From: Macrostomum hystrix
Taxonomy: Eukaryota > Platyhelminthes > Macrostomidae
NCBI GenBank assembly: GCA_950097015.1
Contig: CATNEN010000031.1
Coordinates: 310,001-374,000 of the forward strand
Reading direction: 5' to 3'
DNA length: 64,000 bases
Position numbers and translations under genes: made by a program. The notes under the pieces were generated by a model that did no database searches, had not been told where the DNA came from, and saw only the letters and a list, made by a program, of their open reading frames with translations. Below are positions 33,801-44,300 of the stretch, in pieces (the first letter of the stretch is position 1; every line of letters starts with the position of its first letter).

Positions 33801-36800
33801 CAGCTGGCACTGGCTCGCCTGCTAGCTTCGACAGCCGATGACTCGTCAGCGTCTGGCGCCAGACCGTCCGACATGGCCCTGACCGCCCTGCAGACCGGAC
33901 AGAACGCCTACCCGGCAGGGCATCCCCTATTGGCCGGCTTGATGGTCAACTTCGGCCAGGCGGTGCTGCTGGAAGCCGCCGGGCAGTCCCGGCATCCGAT
34001 GGGCCAGTCGGCTCTCGCCCACTGCCAGCTGGCGACGGCCGCGCTGGCCGACGCTCTGGGAGAGCGAAGCCCGGCGACGGCGCGAGCTCGCCTGATACTC
34101 GGCCAGCTGCTGGCCATGCTGGGTGATGTCAAGCAGGCCGGGGAGCAGATGCGCCGGGCGCACGCGGCTCTGGCGAGAGCCAGCGGACAGCAGACAATGC
34201 AGCAGCCGCTCCAGCAGCAACAACAGGCGCAGAGTCGCAGTCACGTGCTCATGAGATTCCTGCTTGAGTATGCCAAATTTTTCAGGTTTGTACATCTCGA
34301 CCGTATTTGTGAGTACTTTGAGAAACGCTTCTCTGAATGAAGTCCGACTCGTTGTAGTCGGCTGGCAGCCTCATTGATAGCTGGTAGCCTCTCACTGATA
34401 GCTGGTAGCCTCACTGATAGCTGGTAGCCTCACTGATAGCTGGTAGCCTCACTGATAGCTGGTAGCCTCTCACTGATAGCTGGTAGCCTCACTGATAGCT
34501 GGTAGCCTCTAACTGATAGCTGGTAGCCTCTCACTGATAGCTGGTAGCCTCACTGATAGCTGGTAGCCTCTCACTGATAGCTGGTAGCCTCTCACTGATA
34601 GCTGGTAGCCTCTCACTGATAGCTGGTAGCCTCTCACTGATAGCTGGTAGCCTCTCACTGATAGCTGGTAGCCTCACTGATAGCTGGTAGCCTCTCACTG
34701 ATAGCTGGTAGCCTCACTGATAACTGGTCGCCTCTCACTGATAGCTGGTAGCCTCTCACTGATAGCTGGTAGCCTCTCACTGATAGCTGGTAGCCTCTCA
34801 CTGATAGCTGGTAGCCTCTCACTGATAGCTGGTAGCCTCTCACTGATAGCTGGTTGCTTTACATCAGTTCATCCGCTCATTCCACATCCCTCCACGTCTG
34901 CAGGCAAACCGGGCAGCCGCAGCAGGCCCTGCGCCTAGCCAAGCAGGTGGCAGAGAGCACCGAGTGCTACGGCGCCTACATCAACTGGGTGGACGAAGCG
35001 CTGGCCCTGACTGCCAATCTGCTGGCTGAGACTGGTGACACGGCTGGCAGCGAAGAGGCCGCCAAGCGCCGCAGCGAGTGGCTGGCGGAGCACCCGGTGT
35101 ACAAGTCCAGGCTGGACTGGCAGTCACTCAACGCCGGGCCGGACAAGGCCTTCTTCAAGAAGTTCAACTTGTGGACGGAGCGGCGCACTCGAATCATGGG
35201 CCAGTTGAAGGAGCAGAAGCAGCAGCAGCAGCAGAAAGCTGGGGAGGCCGAGGCAGACAGCGGGGAGGCGTCCAAGAGGTTGCGCAAGGCCCTGAAAGAC
35301 TTCGCCGACGACTCGGACGCGCGCTTCCGTTCAACGACTTCTTCGTCCTCATCAGACGAGACTGCGGATGACGCGGCTGCCAAAAAGGCTAAAAAGGAGA
35401 AGAAAAAGGCGCTAAAGAAGCGCAAAGATTTGGAAAGGCTCAAGAGCTCTTCCGGGACCTCCGCTGACTCCCCTGCCGCCTTGAAAGACAAGACTGGCAA
35501 GAACAAGGTGACAGCAAAGAAGGATTCCAGCAGCAGCAGCAGCAGCAGCTCCGACGATGAAGCTGCAAAAGCGAAAGCGAAACAGAAGCCGAAAGCAGAC
35601 AAGGAGAAGACACACAAAGACAAGAGAGGAAAGCAGCCTGCCCATAGTAGCAGCTCTGCGGATGAACTTCTCAGGGTCGCGAAGGACAAGAAGCCGGAAG
35701 TACAACGGGAAAAGGCAAAGAAGGACGAAGAGTCTTCTGAGAGCAGCAGCTCCGCGGATGAAGGCGTCAAGAAGAAAAAGCCCAAAAAAATCAAGAAAGT
35801 GAAGGCAACAAAAGAGAAGGTGAAGGATAAGGCAAAGACGGGACAAAAGGACAAAAAGGACAAGAAAAAGGATAGGAAAAAGGACAAGAAAAAATCATCA
35901 AGCAGCAGCAGCAGCAGCTCCTCGTCAAGCAGCAACTCTGACGACGATAAAAAAGAGAAGCACAAGAAGATAGACTGCTCGGCGCAACAAGGCGATAAAA
36001 AAGCCGACAAAGAAAAAAGCTTGGACAAGCAATTGAAACCGAGCAAAAACGGCAGGGCCTCATCAAGTTCTAGCGCCAGCGATCTGGAGAAAAGCGACCC
36101 AAAAAAAGCCGTCGATTGCTCAGTAACCTCTGCAAGTAGCTCGGACGACAACGGGACATCGAAGAGATTCAAGACTGTTAAAACGGCGAAAAACGGACAG
36201 GACAATGAGATGATTAGGCTCAAGAGTAAGAAAGTTCACATTTATTCGTTTTTTAATCTTAAGCTTCGGCTGAGCCACAGGCTGCACATCTGGCCGAGCA
36301 GGACAGGTGTATTTCTGCCTATCTAATGAAAACTGTCTTAAACTCGCAGTTGTCCTTGTCGGCGACTCCGGAGTTGGCAAGTCCAGCCTCGTGACGCGCT
36401 TCGTTGAAGGGACCTTCAAGCAGCAGATGTTCAGCACTATCGGCGTGGACTTCTGCGCCAAGAACTGCACAGTGCATGACCGCAGCTTCAGGCTGCAGAT
36501 CTGGGACACAGCCGGGCAGGACAGGTAATCACAGGACTGGCTTGCCGGTTGACAACCTGCGATGTGCCGGAACCTTAAGAAGTGGAAAGTCTGGGACACG
36601 TGGAACACTCCAGGACCTAGGTGTCCATGGTCATCAAAGAAATCAACACCCGCACCTTACCAAACAGCAGAAGAGTCCAAAGAACAGAGAAATTTCTTCA
36701 TCTCACACCTGCCCAAAGAGCTGAGAAATCCCCATGTCACACCTGACCAAAGAGCTGAGAAATCCCCATCCCACAACTGACCAAAGAGCTGAGAAAACCC

Positions 36801-37445
36801 CATCTCACACCTGACCAAAGAGCTGAGAAATCCCCATCCCACAACTGACCAAAGAGCTGAGAAATCCCCATCCCACAACTGACCAAAGAGCTGAGAAATC
36901 CCCATCCCACAACTGACCAAAGAGCTGAGAAATCCCCATCCCACAACTGACCAAAGAGCTGAGAAATCCCCATCCCACAACTGACCAAAGAGCTGAGAAA
37001 TCCCCATCCTACACCTGACCAAAGAGCTGAGAAATGGCGATCATCCACTTGTTCTCCAACGCAAATCACAAACAGATTCCGATCGCTGGGCCCCAGCTAC
37101 TATCGCGGCTCGGATGCCGCCATGCTGGTGTTTGACGCTACAAATCGGTCCAGCTTTGAGCACTGCTCACGCTGGCTGGAGGAGCTCCGGATGGCCACAG
37201 AGGCCAGCCGGCTGACTGTCCTGCTAGTAGGCAACAAGGCAGACTTGCTGACTGGCGAGCATCTGGCATCGGCTGTATCCAGAGACGAAGCCGAGAGATT
37301 CGCTCGCGAACACCAACTCGATGGCTACGCTGAGGTCAGCGCGCTAGACGGCAGCGTCAGCGGCGCCTTCAAACAATTGATGAAGCTGCGCCTGCGGACT
37401 GACAGCGGCAAGGCGCAACAAGGAGATGGCATTCTGCTCGTGTAG
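30874..37445 (+). CDS. CARD - TPR (APPBP2-like) - Lys/Ser linker - Rab GTPase fusion protein
   Basis: Ten exons keep one frame: 30874-30950, 31213-31467, 31574-31927, 32158-32839, 32938-33062, 33150-33255, 33735-34285, 34904-36225, 36350-36524 and 37076-37445 (about 1338 residues). Residues about 40-120 look like a CARD helical bundle (LVQQLNVDPVIEYLKKEKIL, DADLKLIKRGSSKADQTRVL). About 230-800 are TPR-like helical repeats that best recall APPBP2 (ACVQHAIKFFKPHSPQYVKA, LAKQVAESTECYGAYINW). About 860-1150 is a Lys/Ser/Asp-rich disordered linker with poly-Ser runs next to acidic residues. Residues 1153-1338 are a Rab domain: MIRLKIVLVGDSGVGKSS, TIGVDF, WDTAGQDRFRSLG, YYRGSDAAMLVFD, GNKAD and SAL. 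The exon 8/9 splice creates RLK/IVLVGDSG exactly. No C-terminal prenylation cysteine is present. Intron 4 uses a GC donor (AAT/GCAAGT). Intron 3 may use GC (CAG/GCAAGC) or a GT 6 bp upstream. A separate short Rab transcript from Met 36210 remains possible. Confidence 0.8.
31962..32092 (+). mobile_element. SINE remnant in intron 3 of the CARD-Rab gene
   Basis: The reverse complement contains AGTCCATGGACTGGGGCGGG followed by CCGCCACACA. It closely parallels 15190-15240 in the minus-strand SINE (AGTCCATGGACTGGGGGCGG then GGGGACGCCACACCC). It is therefore an opposite-orientation, truncated relative, and it makes up over half of this 230-bp intron. Confidence 0.55.
33300..33720. repeat. 33-bp minisatellite in intron 6 of the CARD-Rab gene
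   Basis: About 12 copies of a 33-bp unit (ATGTCGATCAACAGAATCCC then CAATTCTACCAAC) end about 15 bp before the exon 7 acceptor. Because 33 is divisible by three, the frame is open through the repeat into exon 7. Intron retention would therefore add an SINRIPNSTNM-type repeat without a stop. Confidence 0.94.
34365..34858. repeat. 21/19-bp minisatellite in intron 7 of the CARD-Rab gene
   Basis: The unit is TAGCTGGTAGCCTCTCACTGA (21 bp), with a 19-bp form lacking TC. There are about 24 copies, ending 45 bp before the exon 8 acceptor. Confidence 0.95.
36690..37035. repeat. 33-bp minisatellite in intron 9 of the CARD-Rab gene
   Basis: About ten copies of a 33-bp unit (CTGAGAAATCCCCATCCCAC then AACTGACCAAAGA). 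The array splits the Rab domain coding sequence between WDTAGQDR and FRSLG. Confidence 0.95.
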
Positions 37446-37605
37446 GCTTGTCTATGATAGAAACTATTGCATGAGTAGTACTAGTACGTACAAGGTCAGT
37501 TCACACAATAGACAAACAGAACAGAAGTTTATCAAGATTCTAAGCTTAAGATTTGCAGCTATATCTGTAGATATAACTACTCGGGTAGATTCTTAGATGT
37601 CGCGA

Positions 37606-38330
37606 CCTGTAGCTAGCATATAGCCACATCTGTAGCTAGGATATAGCCACATCTGTAGCTAGGATATAGCCACATCTGTAGCTAGGATATAGCCACATCT
37701 GTAGCTAGGATATAGCCACATCTGTAGCTAGGATATAGCCACATCTGTAGCTAGAATATAGCCACATCTGTAGCTAGGTTATAGCCACATCTGTAGCTAG
37801 GATATAGCCACATCTGTAGCTAGGATATAGCCACATCTGTAGCTAGGATATAGCCACATCTGTAGCTAGGATATAGCCACATCTGTAGCTAGGATATAGC
37901 CACATCTGTAGCTAGGATATAGCCACATCTGTAGCTAGGATATAGCCACATCTGTAGCTAGGATATAGCCACATCTGTAGCTAGAATATAGCCACATCTG
38001 TAGCTAGGTTATAGCCACATCTGTAGCTAGGATATAGCCACATCTGTAGCTAGGATATAGCCACATCTGTAGCTAGGTTATAGCCACATCTGTAGCTAGG
38101 ATATAGCCACATCTGTAGCTAGGATATAGCCACATCTGTAGCTAGAATATAGCCACATCTGTAGCTAGGTTATAGCCACATCTGTAGCTAGGATATAGCC
38201 ACATCTGTAGCTAGGATATAGCCACATCTGTAGCTAGGATATAGCCACATCTGTAGCTAGGATATAGCCACATCTGTAGCTAGAATATAGCCACATCTGT
38301 AGCTAGGATATAGCCATATCTCTAGCCAGA
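37606..38330. repeat. 23-bp minisatellite downstream of the CARD-Rab gene, about 31 copies
   Basis: The unit is GCTAGGATATAGCCACATCTGTA (23 bp), with GAATATAG and GGTTATAG variants. The variant order recurs every seven to eight units, for example GAATAT followed by GGTTAT at 37750, 37985 and 38145. That shows a higher-order repeat. It lies 160 bp after the stop codon and may be transcribed in the 3' untranslated region. Confidence 0.95.
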
Positions 38331-39383
38331 AGACAGTCATGTGTAAGGTTAATACTACCTGTGAGTTAGATCCGTAGTCAAAGAATAAACCAATTCAGTT
38401 TACAAAAACTAAGCTAAACTTATCACAAAATTAACTTTTTGTCCAACCGAAACACGTCCCTAGACTAACTTTAGATATACGAACTTTGCCTGCAAATATT
38501 TTTTAATGTATTTTAATAATAACCTGGCATTCATTAATATTATGTTACTCTACTCTCACCTTTAATGCAGATAATGTAACGCCACTTACTAATTATTCCG
38601 CAGATCTACTAAAGATATGGATTGTTTAAAATGCAGCTTAAAAACATTCTCTATATAAAATATTTATTGAACAGTTATTTGTTTGAACACTTTTATAGCA
38701 TAACTCTTAACAATATCTTCTTTTTTTCGTACAGCAAATACATGACAGCTTAACGTGTCAAATTCAGAGCACCTATTATAACTGTTACTTGAATTTAACG
38801 CTATCTGTGTTCATTTTGTTTATTGATTGAAAAAATGAAGTCAAGTAATTAAACTTATATGAATAATTGGAAATAGATAAGAAAAAGGCATTGGTTTGTC
38901 GCCATCATTCAGTTATAATTTATTATGTAAATTTGGTATCGATAAGCTTAAAACTTAATTTAACGATCAGCTGAGTAGTATAGTCAGAAAATGGCAGTAA
39001 AAGTTTGTGTCACTTCACAAACAAATAATTGTCTTGCTACGGCACATGTAGAAAAGCAGATCATTGTTAAAAATGGTTAAAGCATCTAAAAATTGACACA
39101 AAAATATTTATGTACATGCAAAAAAGCATAATTGGGTAGCAGATCATTAGATAAGCTCAGGACTTCAGGATAGGTCAAATTATAAAGCTTCGGATTAATT
39201 AGCATGCGGGCGAAAAAGCATTGAGATATTTTTTTAATAAAATAAAAAAGAAATGATTGAATAATCAATAACACGCTTGAACTGCAGGTAAAATACTGGG
39301 CTGTGTTTTAGGGTACACAATAAAACAAGTGGCCATAGCCTTTGCAATAATAATTATAGTGAACGACAATGGGAGTGTACCGT
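38331..39383. other. AT-rich intergenic region between convergent genes
   Basis: No gene is seen. AATAAACC near 38383 could be a poly-A signal of the CARD-Rab gene. On the other strand, TTTATT words near 39295-39330 could serve APC. Neither is proven. Confidence 0.4.
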
Positions 39384-41298
39384 CTAGCTGACCAAGGCTG
39401 GTGTGCGGCACAGCACTTCGGCCACTTCCTCCTTGGTGATCCAGATGGCCCCGCTCTCTGATGATGAAATCGAACTGCTGGTGGTCACCGAGTCCGTCAG
39501 GGCTGATGACTGCTGCTGCTGCTGCTGCTGAGAGGAACTCGGCTTGCGAACAGCAGGCTTTACAGCTGATCTACCTGCCGCACCTGTGGGCTTCTGAGCG
39601 CTCGGCTTAAACTGCTCTTGCTCCTGCTTCTGCTGTCTCTGAGGCAGTTGCTTCTGCTGCTCCGGCAGTTCCTGCTTCTGCTGTCTCTGAGGCAGCTGCT
39701 TCTGCTGCTCCGGCAGCTCCTGCTTCTGCTGTCTCTGAGGCAGCTGCTTCTGCTGCTCCGGCAGGTCCTGCTTCTGCTGTCTCTGAGGCAGTTGCTTCTG
39801 CTGCTCCGGCAGGTCCTGCTTCTGCTGCCTCTGAGGCAGTTGCTTCTGCTGCTCCGGCAGGTCCTGCTTCTGCTGTCTCTGAGGCAGTTGCTTCTGCTGC
39901 TCCGGCAGTTCCTGCTTCTGCTGTCTCTGAGGCAGTTGCTTCTGCTGCTCCGGCAGGTCCTGCTTCTGCTGTCTCTGAGGCAGTTGCTTCTGCTGCTCCG
40001 GCAGGTCCTGCTTCTGCTGTCTCTGAGGCAGTTGCTTCTGCTGCTCCGGCAGTTCCTGCTTCTGCTGTCTCTGAGGCAGTTGCTTCTGCTGCTCCGGCAG
40101 GTCCTGCTTCTGCTGTCTCTGAGGCAGTTGCTTCTGCTGCTCCGGCAGGTCCTGCTTCTGCTGTCTCTGAGGCAGTTGCTTCTGCTGCTCCGGCAGGTCC
40201 TGCTTCTGCTGTCTCTGAGGCAGTTGCTTCTGCTGCTCCGGCAGTTCCTGCTTCTGCTGTCTCTGAGGCAGTTGCTTCTGCTGCTCCGGCAGGTCCTGCT
40301 TCTGCTGTCTCTGAGGCAGCTGCTTCTGCTGCTGCTGCTGTCTTCGTTGCTCATGTTTCTCTTGCCTTTGCGACAACTTTTTTTGTTTCTCCCGCTGCGT
40401 TTGTTGCTGTGAATTCTGCTGCATTGGCTGTTGCATATGAAGCTGCCGCTGCTGCTGCTGCGGTTGCTGCTGAGCAGTGCAAGGGCTGCCGTTTGTAACG
40501 CCCCCACCTAGCCTGGCAACAGCCGACTTATTTAGACGCACGCTGGTTGCGTTGGCCCGACGAATTGACAGCGGCTGGCGAACTGTGAATGCGGAAAATT
40601 CGAAAAAATTTGAACTATTTACGAGTTGAAACCTAGTTGAAATCATTACTAACGAAATACTCGTAAGCGTTCTCACCAGGCGAGCCGCCGATACTGGACA
40701 CCCGGCCTCGGCCGATGCTGCCTCCACGGCCACCGCAGCCGCCAACGAGCTTCCTCGGCGGGCCGGGCGCACTGTCAGCTGACTTCGGCCGTTTAACAAT
40801 GCGCGCCCGCCCAATGCCGGCTGCTGAGGTGGCCGAAGAATCCGTAGGCGACTCCGGCGGCGCAAAAGAGCTGCTCGCATCGTCATCGATTATGTCAACG
40901 CTGACTTCGTCAACGTCATCGTCACAGATTGTTGAGGCGGCTTCTGAGTCGCCGCCGCCACCGCTGGAGATGGTCAGATTGAAGGTGATGGGCGACTGTT
41001 GCCGACGAAGCAGAGACGAGCCAGAAGCCGAGGATGGTGACGCCGATGATGTTGTCACCTGAAGGGTGAAGCGCTGAGCCGGACTGCCGCTGTCCAGACT
41101 GCCGGCTGGCGATGAGCCCGCCGAGAATCCGGAGTCCTTAGAACGACGGCCACCTCCGACTGAGGCAGCGGCCGCGCCTGAGGCGGAGGCGCCGATAGAC
41201 AATGGCGAGAATGAAGGCGCCGGTATGGATGATCGGGCCGGAGTTGGCGCCACTATGCCCAGTGGCTTTCCACCACCGGTGAGCATTGATGAAGCACC

Positions 41299-41337
<39 letters not shown>

Positions 41338-44300
41338 TGTTGCGCTAAGAGGCGCAGGAATCCACGATCCAGCGGAGGCGGGCAGCTTGGATGGCGTAGG
41401 TGTCAGTTTGGGGGCCGGTATCACGCTTGGCTTTGCTTCACCGCCGACAGAAGGCCGCTTGGCGCCGCTAACAGTGGCGGGCGTCGGGAGCCTTGAAGCC
41501 AAAGCGGACGGACTCACGGGCACCCAGGATGTTCGGGCCACTAATGGCTTCGGAGCCGGCAGTCTGGATGCGGCGGAGCCTTCAAGACTTTGGCGCACCG
41601 ACGCAATCGGAATGGGCGGTGGCGGAGGAGGGGTCGGAGTTGATTCCGGCTTAGCCAGGCCGAACAGGATGCCAGTAGCGTCTCCGTCGTCATCTTCGTC
41701 ACTAAGGTCCAAGTCTGTGTCCGTGTCCTGCGAGGCGTCAACTAAATCAGTGCCTTTCCTGCTGTTGTAGCCGGCCAATCCGGCATTAGCAGTTGAGGCG
41801 TGCGGACTCTCGCGAATGGCCGCGGCGTCGATTTCCATGGAGGAGCCGCTCAGATCGCTGGTGTCGATATCGGATAGCTCAAGTGTCAGCTGGCCGGCCA
41901 CCGGCTCCTCGTCGCTGTGGATGCTGAAGGTGCGACTGTCAATCGGGCGTCCGGGCGCTTCAGCGCTAGTCCGGCTGCCGCCGCTGCTGCTCTGACGGTC
42001 GGCGTCACGCAGTTCAACAGGCGACGGCGAGCTGCGCTCCTCTGTCAGGGTATACAGCCGCCTGTCAGTGCCGGCGTGGAGCCTGCATGCCAGGCGGTGT
42101 TGCTGATGAACCAAGTGCAGCTTGTTGCTGCTGCTGCTGCTGCTGCTGCTGCCGGGGGCGGGTTGACGAGGCGGCGCCGGTGGCGGCAGCCGGGCCTGCT
42201 GTTGGCTGGCCGCCGAGACGGTTGGCAACGCCTGCTGAGTTCTCGGTTTCGACGGTCCCGCCTCCCTGTTGTCCAGCGCCTCCGCTAGCTGTTGCTGCTG
42301 CTGCGGTTGCTGCTTTCCTCCGTCGAAACCAATCCAGAAAAAAGACGCTTTGTTGTTGCTGCCAGCGTTGCTGCTGATGCTGCTGCTGTCGCTAGCATTG
42401 CTGCTGCTGTCTCCGATGTCGGCATTGGCGGCGATAAAGCTAGCGCTTGAGGCGGTAGGCTTTGCCCGGGCAGCAGCCGCTGCTTGCTGCTGCTGCTGCT
42501 GCTGCTTTTTGGGCATTGCGGATGAGATGCAGGCCTCCAGTAGCAGGTCCGCATTGTCACTGGAACAGCTGGACGATCGGCTGGACGTCTGCGCCGAAGT
42601 TCGATAAGAGAAATGAGCCGGCGTGTCCTCCGTCTTGTAGGTGACCTGCAGCGAAGCGATTAGAAAGGAACTCCATCATGACAAGTCCCTTATTCCCGCT
42701 GACAACACAGGCCCACACCCATATCCGAAAAATGCTTACAGTTTTCTCGTCGCTACGACTGGCAGCAGTTGGCGCGACACGAGCGGCGCCACCTTGGCTA
42801 ACGCTGGCGACATCATCGTCCTCCTCGACGATGGCATTGGCAATGGCGTCGTCCTCCTCTTCCCCGATGCCAACGTTGATGTCCATGTCCAGCACTGCTT
42901 CGTCTTCATCGTCCAGGGCCAGAGCCACATCCGGTTCCTCGACTTCATCGTCGTCATTTTCCAAGACATTGTTATCGTTTTCAATATCGTCCATATCGTC
43001 GATGTCATTATCACCGACGAGCGGCCGCGTCGATGGCAACGAAGCCTTCAAAGCCAGGTTCTGTTGTTGATGTTGCTCATCACCGCCATAGTTCAAGTCG
43101 ACGCTAGACGGAGGCGACGGAGTGTGCTCAACGTGGAAGACGGTCGGCCTATCGTCTGTGGTTGCAATCGCCTTGGCAGAAACGGCGGCAGCCGCAGCCG
43201 CTCGGGTCGTCCGCGGCTTCGCTGGCGGCATGCCGCTTCGAATGCAGTCCTGCAGAATCTGCGAGTCGAGGCCGTCATCTTCGTCCCTAGACGATGAAGA
43301 AGCCGCAGAGCTGGAAGTTTTGCTGCCGCAGCTACCGGCAACGTGTCGATGCCGCGACGCTCCTGGAATTCGCTGAGGCAGAGTTTGACGTTGAATCTGA
43401 CGCAATTGCTGAGGCTGCTGCTCCGGAGGCTGCGGCAGGGGCATCTGCTCCGAGGGGGTGTCGGGCAGGCAGCTGGGCGACAACGGCGGCCCAGCTGAGC
43501 GCCCGCCAGTGCCAGCGCTGTAGGAGCTGGCCCGAGATGACCGCAAAGAATCCAGGCCGACGCTGTCGAGCGAGTGTCCTGATGAGCCTCGGCTAAAAAC
43601 GAGCGGCGTCGGCTGCACAGAGCCGCCCTGAGCGGAGGCCGGGGCGGAGACGGCTGCAGAAGCAGCCGGTGCTCTCGGGGGAGTGGCAGCCACAGTGGTT
43701 GCAGTTCCAGCTCCGCAGTTGACAGCGCACTCCAGAATAGGTCCGCCGCTGCTGCCTTCCTCTTCCTCGTCCGGCGGTCCGCCGACCGCGCCAGCTAATC
43801 GGACGCACTGAGGCAGCGTCAGCTCCGATCTACCGGAAGAGTTGTAGTGCACGGAGGCCGACAGCGGCTGCTGATTGGCCCGGTCGTGCGTGACGTCCGA
43901 CACGGCGCTGCGCAGGCTATCCTGACTGGCCGATCGCTGCGGACTGCACAGCAGAGGCCGTGGCGAGCCGGATGATCCTGCAGCGACTGCTGATGATGCT
44001 GCTTGCGCCGCTGGCGCCGGCTTTGAGGCCGACGATGACGCAGACGGAGCCGCCGAAGACGAACGGGCGGCTGTTGTCATCTGTTGACGCCCGCCAAGCA
44101 AATTCGCCTGCTGGCTGCTGCCGCTGCTGCTGCGACTTCGGTTACCTGCGTTGCTGCTGCCGCTGCTGCCTGTGCTTCCAATGCGCGGATTGTTGTGAGT
44201 CGCATGGTGCTGCGGCGGCGGCGGCGGTAGTTCGGCCGAGTCGTGCAGCCTGGCTGAGACCAGATTCTTTAGTGCGCTGGCGCTGGCAAGGCGAATCACC

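Noticed and set aside
34976-36223. 415-codon minus frame opposite exon 8 of the CARD-Rab gene
   Set aside because: Antisense shadow of the Lys/Ser-rich coding sequence; the plus frame carries the TPR and Rab continuity.
37400-37560. A frame-shifted Rab ending with a CSC cysteine motif
   Set aside because: Another frame reads a basic stretch and CSC near 37430, but it continues for dozens of codons, so the cysteines would not be terminal; no evidence for a frameshift.
39618-40507. Leu-rich plus frame and Ser/Arg-rich minus frame in the APC tail
   Set aside because: Shadow frames of the 48-bp coding repeat. The Q-rich frame is the one in phase with upstream APC exons.
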